Part shown: positions 8,053-17,183 of the stretch, piece by piece
Numbering within the stretch: the first letter of the stretch is position 1
Layout of the letters: each line of letters opens with the position of its first letter
Assembly (NCBI RefSeq): GCF_900141785.1
Contig: NZ_FQYP01000001.1
Span: forward strand, 972,090 to 1,036,089
Origin: Aquimarina spongiae
Lineage (GTDB): Bacteria > Bacteroidota > Bacteroidia > Flavobacteriales > Flavobacteriaceae
Direction: 5' to 3'
DNA: 64,000 bases
Program-made: the position numbers and the translations under genes
Notes under the pieces: model-generated
Database searches by the model: none
The model's input: only the letters and a program-made list of their open reading frames with translations
Told to the model about the DNA's origin: nothing

Positions 8053-10596
8053 TTATTCTTCAGTTTTCTTATCAATATTCGTGCCATCTCCGGCATCTTC
8101 AGTATCTATATTTGCTTCGGCGATTTCGTCGGCATTTTCTGCGTTCTCCAAATCATCTTCATCGTGCATTACTTTTGCCACCGCAGCAATAGAATCTTTA
8201 CCTTTTAAGTTAATCAATCGAACCCCCTGAGTGGCACGACCCATAACTCTTAAATCTTCGACCGAAAGTCTTATCGCGATACCCGATTTATTGATGATCA
8301 TCAAATCATCCAAATCAGTTACATTCTTTATCGCTACCAAGTTTCCAGTCTTATCAGTTACAGAAATGGTCTTAACTCCTTTACCTCCTCTGTTGGTAAT
8401 CCTATAATCTTCTAGTTTTGAACGTTTTCCGTATCCGTTTTCTGACACCACTAAGATATTACTTTCCATGTCATTTACGGCAACCATACCAATTACTTCG
8501 TCTTTTTCATCTGCCAATCTAATTCCTCTAACTCCAGATGCTCCTCTACCCATAGGTCGAGTTTTCTCCTCTTCAAAGCGTATCGCTTTTCCAGATTTTA
8601 CAGCGAGCATTACCTGACTTTTACCATCGGTAAGTTTAGCTTCTAGTAACTCATCCTCGTCCTTAATAGTAATGGCATTAATTCCATTAGTTCTTGGTCT
8701 GGAATATTGTTCCAAAGATGTCTTTTTGACCTGACCTTTTTTCGTTGCCATTATGACATAGTGTGAATTGATATACTCTTCGTCTTTTAAATCTTGAGTA
8801 CATATAAATGCTTTCACTTTGTCATCCTGACTGATATTGATCAAATTCTGGATGGCTCTACCTTTCGAAGTTTTACTTCCTTCTGGTATTTCGTATACAC
8901 GCATCCAGAAACATTTTCCTTTTTGAGTAAAAAACAACATGTATTGATGGTTAGTACCCACAAACAGGTGCTCCAAGAAGTCTTCATTACGAGTAGTACT
9001 TCCTTTTTGTCCAACTCCACCTCTATTTTGTTTCTTATACTCGTTTAGCGATGTTCTTTTGATATATCCTGCATGAGAAATGGTAATCACCACCTTTTCA
9101 TCAGGGATCATATCCTCTATACTAAGATCACCACCTGCATATTCTATTTGAGAACGACGCTCATCTCCGTATTTTTCCTGTACTTCGATTAGCTCTTCTT
9201 TAATGATATCCATTCGACGTTCTTTTTTAGCAAGAATGTCTTTTAAATCTTCAATGGTTTTCATCAATTCTTCGTACTCAGCACGTAATTTATCCTGTTC
9301 AAGACCAGTAAGCTGTCTCAATCTCATTTCTACAATTGCCTTGGCTTGTATCTCAGACAATTTGAAACGCTCAATCAACTTTTCACGGGCCTCTTCCGCA
9401 TTGGCAGAAGAACGAATCAATGCAATTACTTCATCAATATTATCCGAAGCTATGATTAATCCTTCTAATATGTGCGCTCTTTCTTCGGCTTTTCTTAATT
9501 CATATTTTGTGCGGCGCACGACCACATCATGTCTGTGCTCTACAAAATGGTGAATCATTTCTTTTACATTCAACAACTGCGGTCTTCCTTTTACTAGTGC
9601 AATATTATTTACACTAAAAGAAGATTGAAGCGCAGTGTACTTATATAAAAGGTTCAATACAATATTAGGTATTGCATCTCTTTTCAAGACATAAACGATA
9701 CGCATTCCTTTACGATCTGATTCGTCCCGAATCGAAGAAATACCATCTATCTTCTTATCATTTACCAAATCGGCAGTCTTCTTAATCATATCTGCCTTAT
9801 TGACCTGATAAGGTATTTCGGTAACGATAATACACTCTCTACCATTCACTTCTTCAAAACTGGCTTTACCTCGCATTACGATTCTACCGCGACCTGTTTT
9901 GAATGCTTCTCTTACGCCGTCATATCCATAAATGATCCCTCCCGTTGGAAAATCAGGAGCTTTGATATGAGTCATTAACTCGTCAATCTCGATATCATTG
10001 TTATCGATATAAGCAATAGTACCATCCACAACTTCGCTCAAGTTATGTGGTGGCATATTGGTTGCCATACCTACCGCAATTCCTGAAGCACCATTAATCA
10101 ATAATCCCGGAACTCTTGTAGGAAGTACCGTTGGTTCTTGTAGTGTATCGTCAAAATTGAAGGTATGATCTACTGTATCTTTTTCTATATCCGCAAGCAT
10201 GTCTTCGGATATCTTTCTCATTCTTGCCTCGGTATAACGCATTGCTGCCGGACTGTCCCCATCTACAGACCCAAAGTTACCCTGGCCATCTACCAACATA
10301 TATCTCAAACTCCATTCCTGGGCCATACGAACCATAGTGTCGTATACCGAAGTATCCCCGTGTGGGTGATATTTACCTAGAACTTCCCCTACAATTCTAG
10401 CTGATTTTTTGTGGGCGCTACTAGCTCTTACTCCCAATTCATACATACCATATAATACACGTCGATGTACTGGCTTTAAGCCATCTCTAACATCTGGAAG
10501 TGCACGAGATACAATAACTGACATCGAATAATCGATGTAAGCAGATTTCATCTCATCCTCAATATTAATAGGTATAAGTTTTTCTCCTTCTGCCAT
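8053..10596 (-). CDS. gyrA: DNA gyrase subunit A
   Basis: An 847-residue protein, full length. The N-terminal breakage-reunion domain carries [20 protein letters not shown] and the catalytic tyrosine Tyr121 in [10 protein letters not shown]. The quinolone-resistance region reads [10 protein letters not shown], with Thr82 and Asp86 at the places of E. coli Ser83 and Asp87. The C-terminal six-bladed domain runs from about residue 510 to 815, with a degenerate GyrA box ([10 protein letters not shown]) and a later NRGGKG repeat. The tail is acidic (about the last 35 residues). With GyrB, which is not in the window, it introduces negative supercoils. It is divergent from clpC across 358 bp. Confidence 0.97.
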   Translation of the reverse strand: MAEGEKLIPINIEDEMKSAYIDYSMSVIVSRALPDVRDGLKPVHRRVLYGMYELGVRASSAHKKSARIVGEVLGKYHPHGDTSVYDTMVRMAQEWSLRYMLVDGQGNFGSVDGDSPAAMRYTEARMRKISEDMLADIEKDTVDHTFNFDDTLQEPTVLPTRVPGLLINGASGIAVGMATNMPPHNLSEVVDGTIAYIDNNDIEIDELMTHIKAPDFPTGGIIYGYDGVREAFKTGRGRIVMRGKASFEEVNGRECIIVTEIPYQVNKADMIKKTADLVNDKKIDGISSIRDESDRKGMRIVYVLKRDAIPNIVLNLLYKYTALQSSFSVNNIALVKGRPQLLNVKEMIHHFVEHRHDVVVRRTKYELRKAEERAHILEGLIIASDNIDEVIALIRSSANAEEAREKLIERFKLSEIQAKAIVEMRLRQLTGLEQDKLRAEYEELMKTIEDLKDILAKKERRMDIIKEELIEVQEKYGDERRSQIEYAGGDLSIEDMIPDEKVVITISHAGYIKRTSLNEYKKQNRGGVGQKGSTTRNEDFLEHLFVGTNHQYMLFFTQKGKCFWMRVYEIPEGSKTSKGRAIQNLINISQDDKVKAFICTQDLKDEEYINSHYVIMATKKGQVKKTSLEQYSRPRTNGINAITIKDEDELLEAKLTDGKSQVMLAVKSGKAIRFEEEKTRPMGRGASGVRGIRLADEKDEVIGMVAVNDMESNILVVSENGYGKRSKLEDYRITNRGGKGVKTISVTDKTGNLVAIKNVTDLDDLMIINKSGIAIRLSVEDLRVMGRATQGVRLINLKGKDSIAAVAKVMHDEDDLENAENADEIAEANIDTEDAGDGTNIDKKTEE

Positions 10597-10696
10597 AAAA
10601 ACTTTTTTCTGAAATTGAATTATTAAACGCGCTAATTTAAGTAAATTAAGACGTTTTTAACACCCAATTACCTATGTAATATACGTAATTTATTAA

Positions 10697-10704
10697 CAAA
10701 AATA
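10697..10704 (-). promoter_or_regulatory. Putative gyrA -7 element
   Basis: The minus strand reads TATTTTTG, an exact TAnnTTTG match, implying a leader of roughly 95 nt before the gyrA ATG. No convincing -33 element was found. Confidence 0.4.
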
Positions 10705-10895
10705 GCACTTAGTATCGTTAATAAGTCTATAAACATAGGTTTTGATTATTACAGCTTTTTTTGTCTATTTACCAAGAAATGCAAAAAAAGAGAATCGATC
10801 CGGTTATCGATTTTAGTAAAAATTGGGCATAACTACATGACAAATTAGCCTTTTGGCATCATATATTTGTTAATCATCGATTAAAAGGAATAGTT

Positions 10896-10929
10896 TTTGC
10901 CATAGTAATTCCAAAAATTATTATTTTAG
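10896..10929 (+). promoter_or_regulatory. Putative clpC promoter (-33 TTTG, 22-nt spacer, -7 TATTTTAG)
   Basis: TTTG at 10896-10899 and TATTTTAG at 10922-10929 (7 of 8 to TAnnTTTG) have a spacer within the 17-23 nt known for Bacteroidetes sigma-A promoters. The leader would be about 20 nt. Confidence 0.5.
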
Positions 10930-10954
10930 TTATATAGAAAAAGAAAGAGATTAT

Positions 10955-13510
10955 ATGGATGATAATTTTTCACCTAGAGTAAAAGATGTAATTGCCTATA
11001 GTAAGGAAGAAGCTCTTAGATTGGGGCATGACTTTATAGGTACAGAACATCTTATGTTAGGATTATTGCGTGATGGAAGTGGAAAAGCAATTAGTATCCT
11101 TGATGCGTTAGACATAGATTTAACTAACTTAAGAAGAAAAGTTGAAATTCTAAGCCCTGCAAATCCCAATGTAGCAGTTGCTTCAAACGAAAAAAAGAAC
11201 TTACACTTAACCAGGCAAGCAGAAAGAGCTTTAAAAACGACCTTTCTGGAAGCCAAATTATTTCAAAGTTCCTCAATTAATACCGCACATTTATTGCTAT
11301 GTATTTTGAGAAACGAAAATGACCCAACCACAAAACTTTTAAATCGTTTAAAAGTAGATTATGATAATGTTAAAGACCAATTTAAATATATGATCGCAAA
11401 CGAAGAAGAATATCTAGACAACCCAAAAGCAGAATCCTTCTCTGAAGATGATGATGATTTAACAGGAGATGCTTCAAAAGAAAATCCGTTTAATTCTCCA
11501 GGTTCTGGTAGTAAAGCCGGCAAGAAATCTAAAACTCCTGTTTTGGATAATTTTGGTCGTGATCTTACCGCCATGGCAGAAGAAGGAAAGCTTGATCCTG
11601 TAGTAGGTCGATCCAAAGAAATTGAACGTGTATCTCAAATTTTGAGCCGTCGTAAAAAGAATAATCCTTTGCTAATTGGTGAACCTGGTGTTGGTAAATC
11701 CGCCATCGCCGAAGGTTTGGCACTTCGCATAGTGAAACGAAAAGTCTCTCGTATTCTTTTTGATAAACGAGTGGTTACACTGGATCTCGCTAGTTTGGTA
11801 GCCGGAACAAAATACCGTGGGCAATTCGAAGAACGAATGAAAGCGGTAATGAATGAACTGGAGAAAAATGATGACATCATCCTTTTTATTGATGAAATAC
11901 ATACGATTGTAGGTGCAGGTGGTGCTACCGGAAGCCTTGATGCTTCTAATATGTTCAAACCAGCATTGGCAAGAGGAGAAATTCAATGTATAGGAGCTAC
12001 TACGCTGGACGAGTATCGTCAATACATCGAAAAAGATGGAGCACTTGAGCGTCGTTTCCAAAAAGTAATTGTAGAACCTACAAATATTGAAGAAACGATA
12101 GAAATCCTTAACAATATTAAGGAGAAGTATGAAGAACATCATAATGTAAGCTACACACCGGATGCTATAGAAGCTTGTGTTAAGCTTACCAACAGGTATA
12201 TGACGGATCGTTTTTTACCAGACAAAGCTATCGATGCTTTGGATGAAGCTGGTTCTAGAGTGCACATCACTAATATAGATGTACCTAAGAAAGTTCTTGA
12301 TCTCGAAAAGAAATTGGAAGAGGTTAGAGAATTAAAGAATAGCGTAGTCAAAAAACAGAAGTATGAAGAGGCTGCAAAGCTAAGGGATGATGAAAAAAAT
12401 CTGGAAAAGGAATTGAGTGTAGCCCAAGAACAGTGGGAAAAAGAATCCAAACTTCATAAAGAAACTGTAGATGAGGAAAATGTAGCTGACGTAGTTTCTA
12501 TGATGACAGGAATTCCCGTGAATCGTATCGCTCAGACGGAAAGCAACAAACTTGCAGAACTTCCCAATTTGATCAAAGGAAAGGTAATTGGGCAGGATGA
12601 GGCTGTAAATAAAGTAGTGAAAGCAATACAGCGTAATCGTGCAGGATTGAAAGATCCTAACAAACCTATTGGTTCCTTCATTTTCTTGGGACAAACAGGT
12701 GTTGGAAAAACACAGTTAGCAAAAGTATTAGCCAAAGAGCTGTTTGATAGTGAAGATACATTAATTCGTATCGACATGAGTGAATACATGGAAAAATTCG
12801 CCGTGTCTAGACTAATTGGTGCGCCTCCGGGATACGTAGGATACGAAGAAGGCGGGCAGCTTACCGAAAAGGTAAGAAGAAAGCCTTATTCTGTGATTCT
12901 ATTAGACGAGATCGAAAAAGCACATCCTGATGTGTTCAATATGATGTTACAGGTACTTGATGATGGTTATCTTACAGATAGTTTGGGTCGTAAAATCGAC
13001 TTTAGAAACACCATTATCATTATGACCTCTAATATTGGTGCTCGTAAACTTAAAGACTTTGGACAAGGTGTTGGTTTTGGAACGACTGCCAAAAAGTCTC
13101 AAGCCGAAGATTATGCCAAAGGTGTGATTGAAAACGCACTCAAAAAGGCATTTGCACCTGAGTTCCTGAATCGAGTTGATGATGTGATTGTGTTTAACGC
13201 TCTTGAAAGAGAAGATATTCACAAGATCATCGATATCGAACTTGATAAGTTATATGGAAGAATCAAAGGTCTTGGTTATGATCTTTCTTTAAGTGAAAAA
13301 GCGAAGGACTATATCACTGAAAAAGGATTTGACAAACAATATGGTGCCAGACCATTGAAAAGAGCTATTCAAAAATATATTGAGGATGCTCTTGCTGAAG
13401 AGATTATTAACGCTAAACTTCAAGAAGGAGATAGTATCTTTATGGATATAGATGATTCTGGAGAATTGACGATCAGCATCGAAAAAGCTGAAAAATCAAC
13501 CGAATCGTAA
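10955..13510 (+). CDS. clpC: ATP-dependent Clp protease ATP-binding subunit ClpC
   Basis: An 851-residue HSP100 unfoldase. The N-terminal Clp-N repeats span about residues 1-145. AAA1 has the Walker A GEPGVGKSA (242-250). A UVR-type coiled-coil middle segment follows (YEEAAKLRDDEKNLEKEL, about 470-487), which separates ClpC from ClpB and ClpA. AAA2 has the Walker A GQTGVGKT (579-586), and the ClpP-docking loop VGFG lies near residue 706. With ClpP, encoded elsewhere, it degrades misfolded and adaptor-delivered proteins in the cytoplasm. The gene is monocistronic, with its own promoter and terminator. The plus-strand start is an ATG just after a purine-rich leader. Confidence 0.96.
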   Translation: MDDNFSPRVKDVIAYSKEEALRLGHDFIGTEHLMLGLLRDGSGKAISILDALDIDLTNLRRKVEILSPANPNVAVASNEKKNLHLTRQAERALKTTFLEAKLFQSSSINTAHLLLCILRNENDPTTKLLNRLKVDYDNVKDQFKYMIANEEEYLDNPKAESFSEDDDDLTGDASKENPFNSPGSGSKAGKKSKTPVLDNFGRDLTAMAEEGKLDPVVGRSKEIERVSQILSRRKKNNPLLIGEPGVGKSAIAEGLALRIVKRKVSRILFDKRVVTLDLASLVAGTKYRGQFEERMKAVMNELEKNDDIILFIDEIHTIVGAGGATGSLDASNMFKPALARGEIQCIGATTLDEYRQYIEKDGALERRFQKVIVEPTNIEETIEILNNIKEKYEEHHNVSYTPDAIEACVKLTNRYMTDRFLPDKAIDALDEAGSRVHITNIDVPKKVLDLEKKLEEVRELKNSVVKKQKYEEAAKLRDDEKNLEKELSVAQEQWEKESKLHKETVDEENVADVVSMMTGIPVNRIAQTESNKLAELPNLIKGKVIGQDEAVNKVVKAIQRNRAGLKDPNKPIGSFIFLGQTGVGKTQLAKVLAKELFDSEDTLIRIDMSEYMEKFAVSRLIGAPPGYVGYEEGGQLTEKVRRKPYSVILLDEIEKAHPDVFNMMLQVLDDGYLTDSLGRKIDFRNTIIIMTSNIGARKLKDFGQGVGFGTTAKKSQAEDYAKGVIENALKKAFAPEFLNRVDDVIVFNALEREDIHKIIDIELDKLYGRIKGLGYDLSLSEKAKDYITEKGFDKQYGARPLKRAIQKYIEDALAEEIINAKLQEGDSIFMDIDDSGELTISIEKAEKSTES

Positions 13511-13532
13511 CATCCAAAAAAAGTAATATGTT

Positions 13533-13565
13533 TAAACCGCTGTTGATAAACGGCGGTTTTTTTTA
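13533..13565 (+). terminator. Intrinsic terminator of clpC
   Basis: AAACCGCTG pairs with CGGCGGTTT (one G-U pair), followed by an eight-to-nine T run, 22 nt after the clpC stop. Confidence 0.88.
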
Positions 13566-13630
13566 TCTCAAAGAATTTGATATTTATGATTTTCCTTTTA
13601 CATTGATCGCGCTAAGCTAACTAACAATAC

Positions 13631-13999
13631 ATGATTAAATCTTATACCCTTGATTTCTGTACCCTGGAAATTCATGATGATTATGTACTTGCAGTAATGA
13701 ATGAAGGCATTACTGTCGACAAACAGAACAATGCTGTCTTGATAGAAATAGCGGAAAGTCATTTTGATACCCCTTTTGTATATATTACACATAGAATTCA
13801 CTCCTATTCGGTTGATCCTATAGTGTATATAAGAACAGCCCAGATCAAACAGTTAAAAGGATTTGCGGTGGTTTCTAAAGATCCCGTTCAAAAAACACAA
13901 ACCACCTACGAGAAAACATTTTTCAACAAGGAATTCTGGCATTTTGAGACTATGGAAGATGCCTTGAAATGGAAAAACAAACTTCTAAAAAAAGGGTAA
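13631..13999 (+). CDS. Small protein, paralogue family copy 1 (possible SpoIIAA/STAS-like fold)
   Basis: A 122-residue soluble protein without a signal peptide. It shares with the genes at 14112 and 32546 an N-terminal strand pattern (SYTLDFCTLEIHDDYV), a central block FVYITHRIHSYSVDP (about residues 50-64), then GFAVVSKDP (77-85), and a C-terminal FETMEDALKWKNKLL (104-118). The order of strand, helix, central strand with a short motif and a final helix that begins with an acidic Ala-Leu-x-Trp segment recalls SpoIIAA-like/STAS domain proteins (DUF3478 type). That is inference from pattern only. Copies 1 and 2 are a tandem pair separated by 112 bp. The function is unknown; a cytoplasmic regulatory or binding role is plausible. 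Confidence 0.75.
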   Translation: MIKSYTLDFCTLEIHDDYVLAVMNEGITVDKQNNAVLIEIAESHFDTPFVYITHRIHSYSVDPIVYIRTAQIKQLKGFAVVSKDPVQKTQTTYEKTFFNKEFWHFETMEDALKWKNKLLKKG

Positions 14000-14055
14000 C
14001 AAAAACACTTTATATACCTAAGGATTAATATTTTAACTTTTGTTTAATCTAGTTT

Positions 14056-14069
14056 TATCGTAAATTAAA
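14056..14069 (+). promoter_or_regulatory. Shared upstream element of paralogue copy 2 (TATCGTAAATTAAA)
   Basis: This 14-bp block differs by one base from a block in front of copy 3 (32514-32527). TATCGTAA could be a weak -7 element. It lies 42 nt before the ATG at 14112. Confidence 0.35.
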
Positions 14070-14111
14070 GGCACATTAGCCATACTTAGATATAGTAATT
14101 CATTAGTGAAA

Positions 14112-14495
14112 ATGATAAAATACTATGATTTAGGTTTTACTACGGTCGAAGTGCATCAAAATTACCTCACCAATACTATTTCTTCTGGTTTTTTGGTTTT
14201 ACCCGAGCATAACAAGATTCTATTAGAGTTTGTAAATACGCATTTCAACAACCGAAACTTTGTGTACATCTCTAACCGAATACATTCATACTCGGTAAAC
14301 CCAACAATATATCATGAAACCAAAAAAATTGATAACATGTTGGGTATCGCTGTAGTATCAAAGAACCCCCGGCAAAAATTACTCTCTGAACTAGAGGGTT
14401 CTTTCTATAAAAAAGACTTGAAGTACTTTTCTTCTATGATTGAAGCATTACGATGGAAAGATGCATTGCTCAAAAAGGCGGCATCAATCCAATAA
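14112..14495 (+). CDS. Small protein, paralogue family copy 2
   Basis: A 127-residue relative of the gene at 13631, with the matching blocks FVYISNRIHSYSVNP, GIAVVSKNPRQK and FSSMIEALRWKDALLKK. I chose the ATG at 14112 over an in-frame GTG at 14106 because it aligns with the MIKSY start of copy 1. Its last 12 bases overlap the 3' end of the convergent GH10 gene (14484), so transcription of the two will collide. Compared with the other copies it carries an Asn in place of the His of the HR-x-HS motif (SNRIHS against THRIHS and SHRVHS). Function unknown. Confidence 0.75.
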   Translation: MIKYYDLGFTTVEVHQNYLTNTISSGFLVLPEHNKILLEFVNTHFNNRNFVYISNRIHSYSVNPTIYHETKKIDNMLGIAVVSKNPRQKLLSELEGSFYKKDLKYFSSMIEALRWKDALLKKAASIQ

Positions 14496-15878
14496 TACTT
14501 TTATAAAACTAAAATAGGCTTCTTTTTTCTCGAAAGAGGCATCGAATAAAAGTGGCCACTCTGGTCTGCCATTATTTTCTGGAATTAACCATGTATCATC
14601 ATCTTTAAGCCCCCAAAGCGTAATCGCATACTTTTGTGCTTGTGGAATCGCGTTAAAAATTTCAACTATCTCTGCCACCCTTGCTGCCTGGGCCATTGAG
14701 CGCTCTGCAGTGAATTCAGTTAAATCATCAACAGCATTTACTTTTACGTCAAGTTCTGCAAAATGTATAAGCACATCTTTTGCAACCAATTCGTCGGTAG
14801 CATCCTGTATTTCTTGTCTGCTAGGAAAATTATAATCTATATGCATTTGATATCCTACTCCGTCGATTAAATTATTAGCCTTCAAATTGTCTACCATCAT
14901 CAACACTTTACCTCTTTTGGTAGCATCAAAAGTCATATTGTAATCATTGTAAAACAGTTTTACATCCGGATCAGCGGCTCTTGCAAACTCAAAACACTTT
15001 TGAACATAGTTCTCCCCCATTCTTTGCAAAAACAAGGTGTTTCTCCATTGAACAGCAGGATCATCGTCAATAGCTTCGTTTACGACATCCCAAGAGTTGA
15101 TTTTACCTTTATATCTGGTAAGCACCGCATTAATATATTGCCCGATCAAATCTTCAAATTCCTGATCTGTTCCTGCAAAATTTTCTAATGCTTCCGGTAC
15201 ACTACGATGCCAAATCAAAGTATGACCATGCACATTCATACCATTCGTTTCGGCATAGTTGATCAAAGCATCTACTTTACTCCAATCATAAATGATATTA
15301 CCTGACCCATCAATGCCCGTAAATACAGAAGCCATTTTCATATCATTCTCGGCAGTAATGCTATTGAACTCTCTTTTATACACCTCATCATAGGCAGCGA
15401 TTTGAGTTCTAGCGGCAGAAACGGCCACGCCTACTAGAAAATTATTTTCTGCTGCTTGCTTCAGCGTGACATCATCAGTAATTTCGGTATCCGTACTAAC
15501 ATCAATAATGTTTGAGTTACCAGAGCTTTCTCCATCAACCACAGCTCGTACTCTATAATAATATTGAGTATTTTGTGCTAACCCAGACACAGTTTCAAAC
15601 AATTGATTCACCGATCTGTTTTCATATCCTTGCAAAAATGAAGAGAAACCAGCATTATCTGAGACATCCAACTGGTACTCTCCTGCTCTAAATACTGGAT
15701 CCCAATTGGCTCTAAAACTGGTAAAAGCTATTTCTGAGGCTGCTGTTGCAACTGGCGATGATATTGTTCCCTGTCCTTGATCATCACTATCATCATTAGA
15801 GCATGAGACAAAAATTATAATGGCAAGAGACACCATTGCCAGGAAAAGTATTTTACTTATTTCTTTTATTCGTAACAT
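14484..15878 (-). CDS. GH10 endo-1,4-beta-xylanase, surface lipoprotein with an N-terminal fibronectin-III-like domain
   Basis: 464 residues. The lipobox Cys26 is followed by SNDDSDD, an acidic run like the surface-export signal of Bacteroidota lipoproteins. Residues about 40-130 form a fibronectin-III-like module (YYYRVRAVVDGESSGNSN). The GH10 domain spans 137-460, with GMNVHGHTLIWH (213-224), the acid/base Glu268 in WDVVNEA and the nucleophile Glu375 in FAELDVKV; the usual TELD is FAELD here. It should cut xylan chains at the cell surface for SusCD. It is the last gene of the minus-strand PUL and converges on the paralogue at 14112. There is no C-terminal type IX secretion domain, in keeping with a lipoprotein route. 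Confidence 0.93.
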   Translation of the reverse strand: MLRIKEISKILFLAMVSLAIIIFVSCSNDDSDDQGQGTISSPVATAASEIAFTSFRANWDPVFRAGEYQLDVSDNAGFSSFLQGYENRSVNQLFETVSGLAQNTQYYYRVRAVVDGESSGNSNIIDVSTDTEITDDVTLKQAAENNFLVGVAVSAARTQIAAYDEVYKREFNSITAENDMKMASVFTGIDGSGNIIYDWSKVDALINYAETNGMNVHGHTLIWHRSVPEALENFAGTDQEFEDLIGQYINAVLTRYKGKINSWDVVNEAIDDDPAVQWRNTLFLQRMGENYVQKCFEFARAADPDVKLFYNDYNMTFDATKRGKVLMMVDNLKANNLIDGVGYQMHIDYNFPSRQEIQDATDELVAKDVLIHFAELDVKVNAVDDLTEFTAERSMAQAARVAEIVEIFNAIPQAQKYAITLWGLKDDDTWLIPENNGRPEWPLLFDASFEKKEAYFSFIKVLLD

Positions 15879-15972
15879 ATTTCTTTATGATTTACAAGGA
15901 GAAGATCACACAACAAAAGTCGCATTCCTTTCTCCCTGTTGGTATTACTCTCTTTATTAATCTACTACTTAT

Positions 15973-17172
15973 TTATTCCAGTTCTAAAACTTCGAATTTG
16001 ATATTATCATATTTGTATCCAGACGGAACCACTCCTGCTCCTCCTTCGTGGCTGATCTGCATTTTTACCGCTATAATGGTAGATGGATTTACATCACCAT
16101 TACTCTGATTACCAGGATCAAAACTGAAACCAAAATCAGACATTCTTAATCGTAAGGTTTGCCATCCTGTCCCTTCCAATGGAACTTTGAATAGCCAATT
16201 ACTTCGATCATCTTCCAGAACAAATTCCATCACTGTTCCTGGAAAACCATCTCCGTTAATATCAATGATCAAAAATGCATTCTCGGCATCTGTAGAAGTT
16301 GTCACCGAGGCTATACTTTGATGTGAGCTTCCCGTAAAAGGATCAGTACCCGTATCATCCCATACAATTTCGGCACCTGTACTTCCGTCCGCTCCAATTC
16401 CAGCTGCAATACGGAACATATTGTCTCCATAACTAAACCAATCCGAAGGATAATCATCATTGATACTAGGAATTCCGTTTCCTTCAAAATCTGTGATCAA
16501 AATTTCAACAATACCGCCTAGAATTGGTAAATCTTTTGAGACGGATCCGGCAGCAGTAACCAGAGTAAATTCTGTAGTTTCGGTTTTTCCCTCTGGAAAT
16601 ATAAAGGTGAGTTCCTGCGGAGAAACCACGGTAAATTCTCCCACCGATTCTCCATCGATCAAAACATCTTCAACATTAAAAAACCAATCTCCAAATACTC
16701 GAATTTCAACACCAGCTTCGGCTTTATCCGGAGCAAAAGTATCCTGAACAGTTAAAGTGGGTTCTGGTTGAATGATTTCAAATTCTGTAGACACCGTAGT
16801 TCCAAACTGATTTTTAAAGGTGACTTTTTGATTTCCAAAACGACTCCCAAGATCCACATCAAAAGGAACATTAAAAAAAAGTGCCACATCAGAATTCAAA
16901 GTAGTATTAAAGCCTACATTAATTTTATCGTCAAAAATGATCTCTTTCATATTACTTAGACCACTACCTTCTACTCTTACCAGTACATCTGGGAAACCAG
17001 AATTGATCCTTGGATCGTCTCCCAACGATAATATATTTGAGATTACAGGGTCTCCAAAGGTTTCTTCTTTACTATCGTTCTCACAAGAGGATAATACTAT
17101 GAATGCCACCAATGGTAAACATAAAACCAGTAAGTTATAGATAGAAAATCTTGATTTATTATTTCTTATCAT
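15973..17172 (-). CDS. SusE/SGBP-like IPT/TIG-domain glycan-binding lipoprotein
   Basis: A 399-residue lipoprotein (LSSC at residues about 26-29, followed by ENDSKEE). Two IPT/TIG immunoglobulin-like units occupy about residues 40-215: one ends in VTFKNQFGTTVSTEFEI, the next has FAPDKAEAGVEIRVFGDWF. The C-terminal half (about 225-395) is a beta-rich domain with SDWFSYGD and GWQTLRLRMSDFGF, consistent with a jelly-roll glycan-binding module. Such proteins follow susD in PULs and hold the polysaccharide at the surface. The gene starts 11 bp after susD and is clearly in the same operon. It has no catalytic motif. A xylan ligand is inferred from the GH10 neighbour. Confidence 0.82.
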   Translation of the reverse strand: MIRNNKSRFSIYNLLVLCLPLVAFIVLSSCENDSKEETFGDPVISNILSLGDDPRINSGFPDVLVRVEGSGLSNMKEIIFDDKINVGFNTTLNSDVALFFNVPFDVDLGSRFGNQKVTFKNQFGTTVSTEFEIIQPEPTLTVQDTFAPDKAEAGVEIRVFGDWFFNVEDVLIDGESVGEFTVVSPQELTFIFPEGKTETTEFTLVTAAGSVSKDLPILGGIVEILITDFEGNGIPSINDDYPSDWFSYGDNMFRIAAGIGADGSTGAEIVWDDTGTDPFTGSSHQSIASVTTSTDAENAFLIIDINGDGFPGTVMEFVLEDDRSNWLFKVPLEGTGWQTLRLRMSDFGFSFDPGNQSNGDVNPSTIIAVKMQISHEGGAGVVPSGYKYDNIKFEVLELE

Positions 17173-17183
17173 GATGTATTGTA

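Larger units (their letters stand above)
10597..10954. other. Divergent gyrA/clpC intergenic region
   Basis: 358 bp, AT-rich, with no coding potential that I can support. It holds a TATTTTTG -7 match on the minus strand (10697-10704, for gyrA) and a TTTG / TATTTTAG pair on the plus strand (10896-10929, for clpC). I see no CIRCE or CtsR-like operator. Confidence 0.6.

Noticed and set aside
11672..12142. A 156-residue reading frame on the minus strand inside clpC
   Set aside because: It is wholly antisense to a highly conserved AAA+ gene, has biased composition and no family resemblance. The same applies to other long antisense frames in pheT, gyrA, susC and the hybrid kinase.
14484..15878. 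Type IX secretion sorting domain on the GH10 enzyme
   Set aside because: The protein ends with the catalytic domain and begins with a lipobox, so it travels as a lipoprotein instead.
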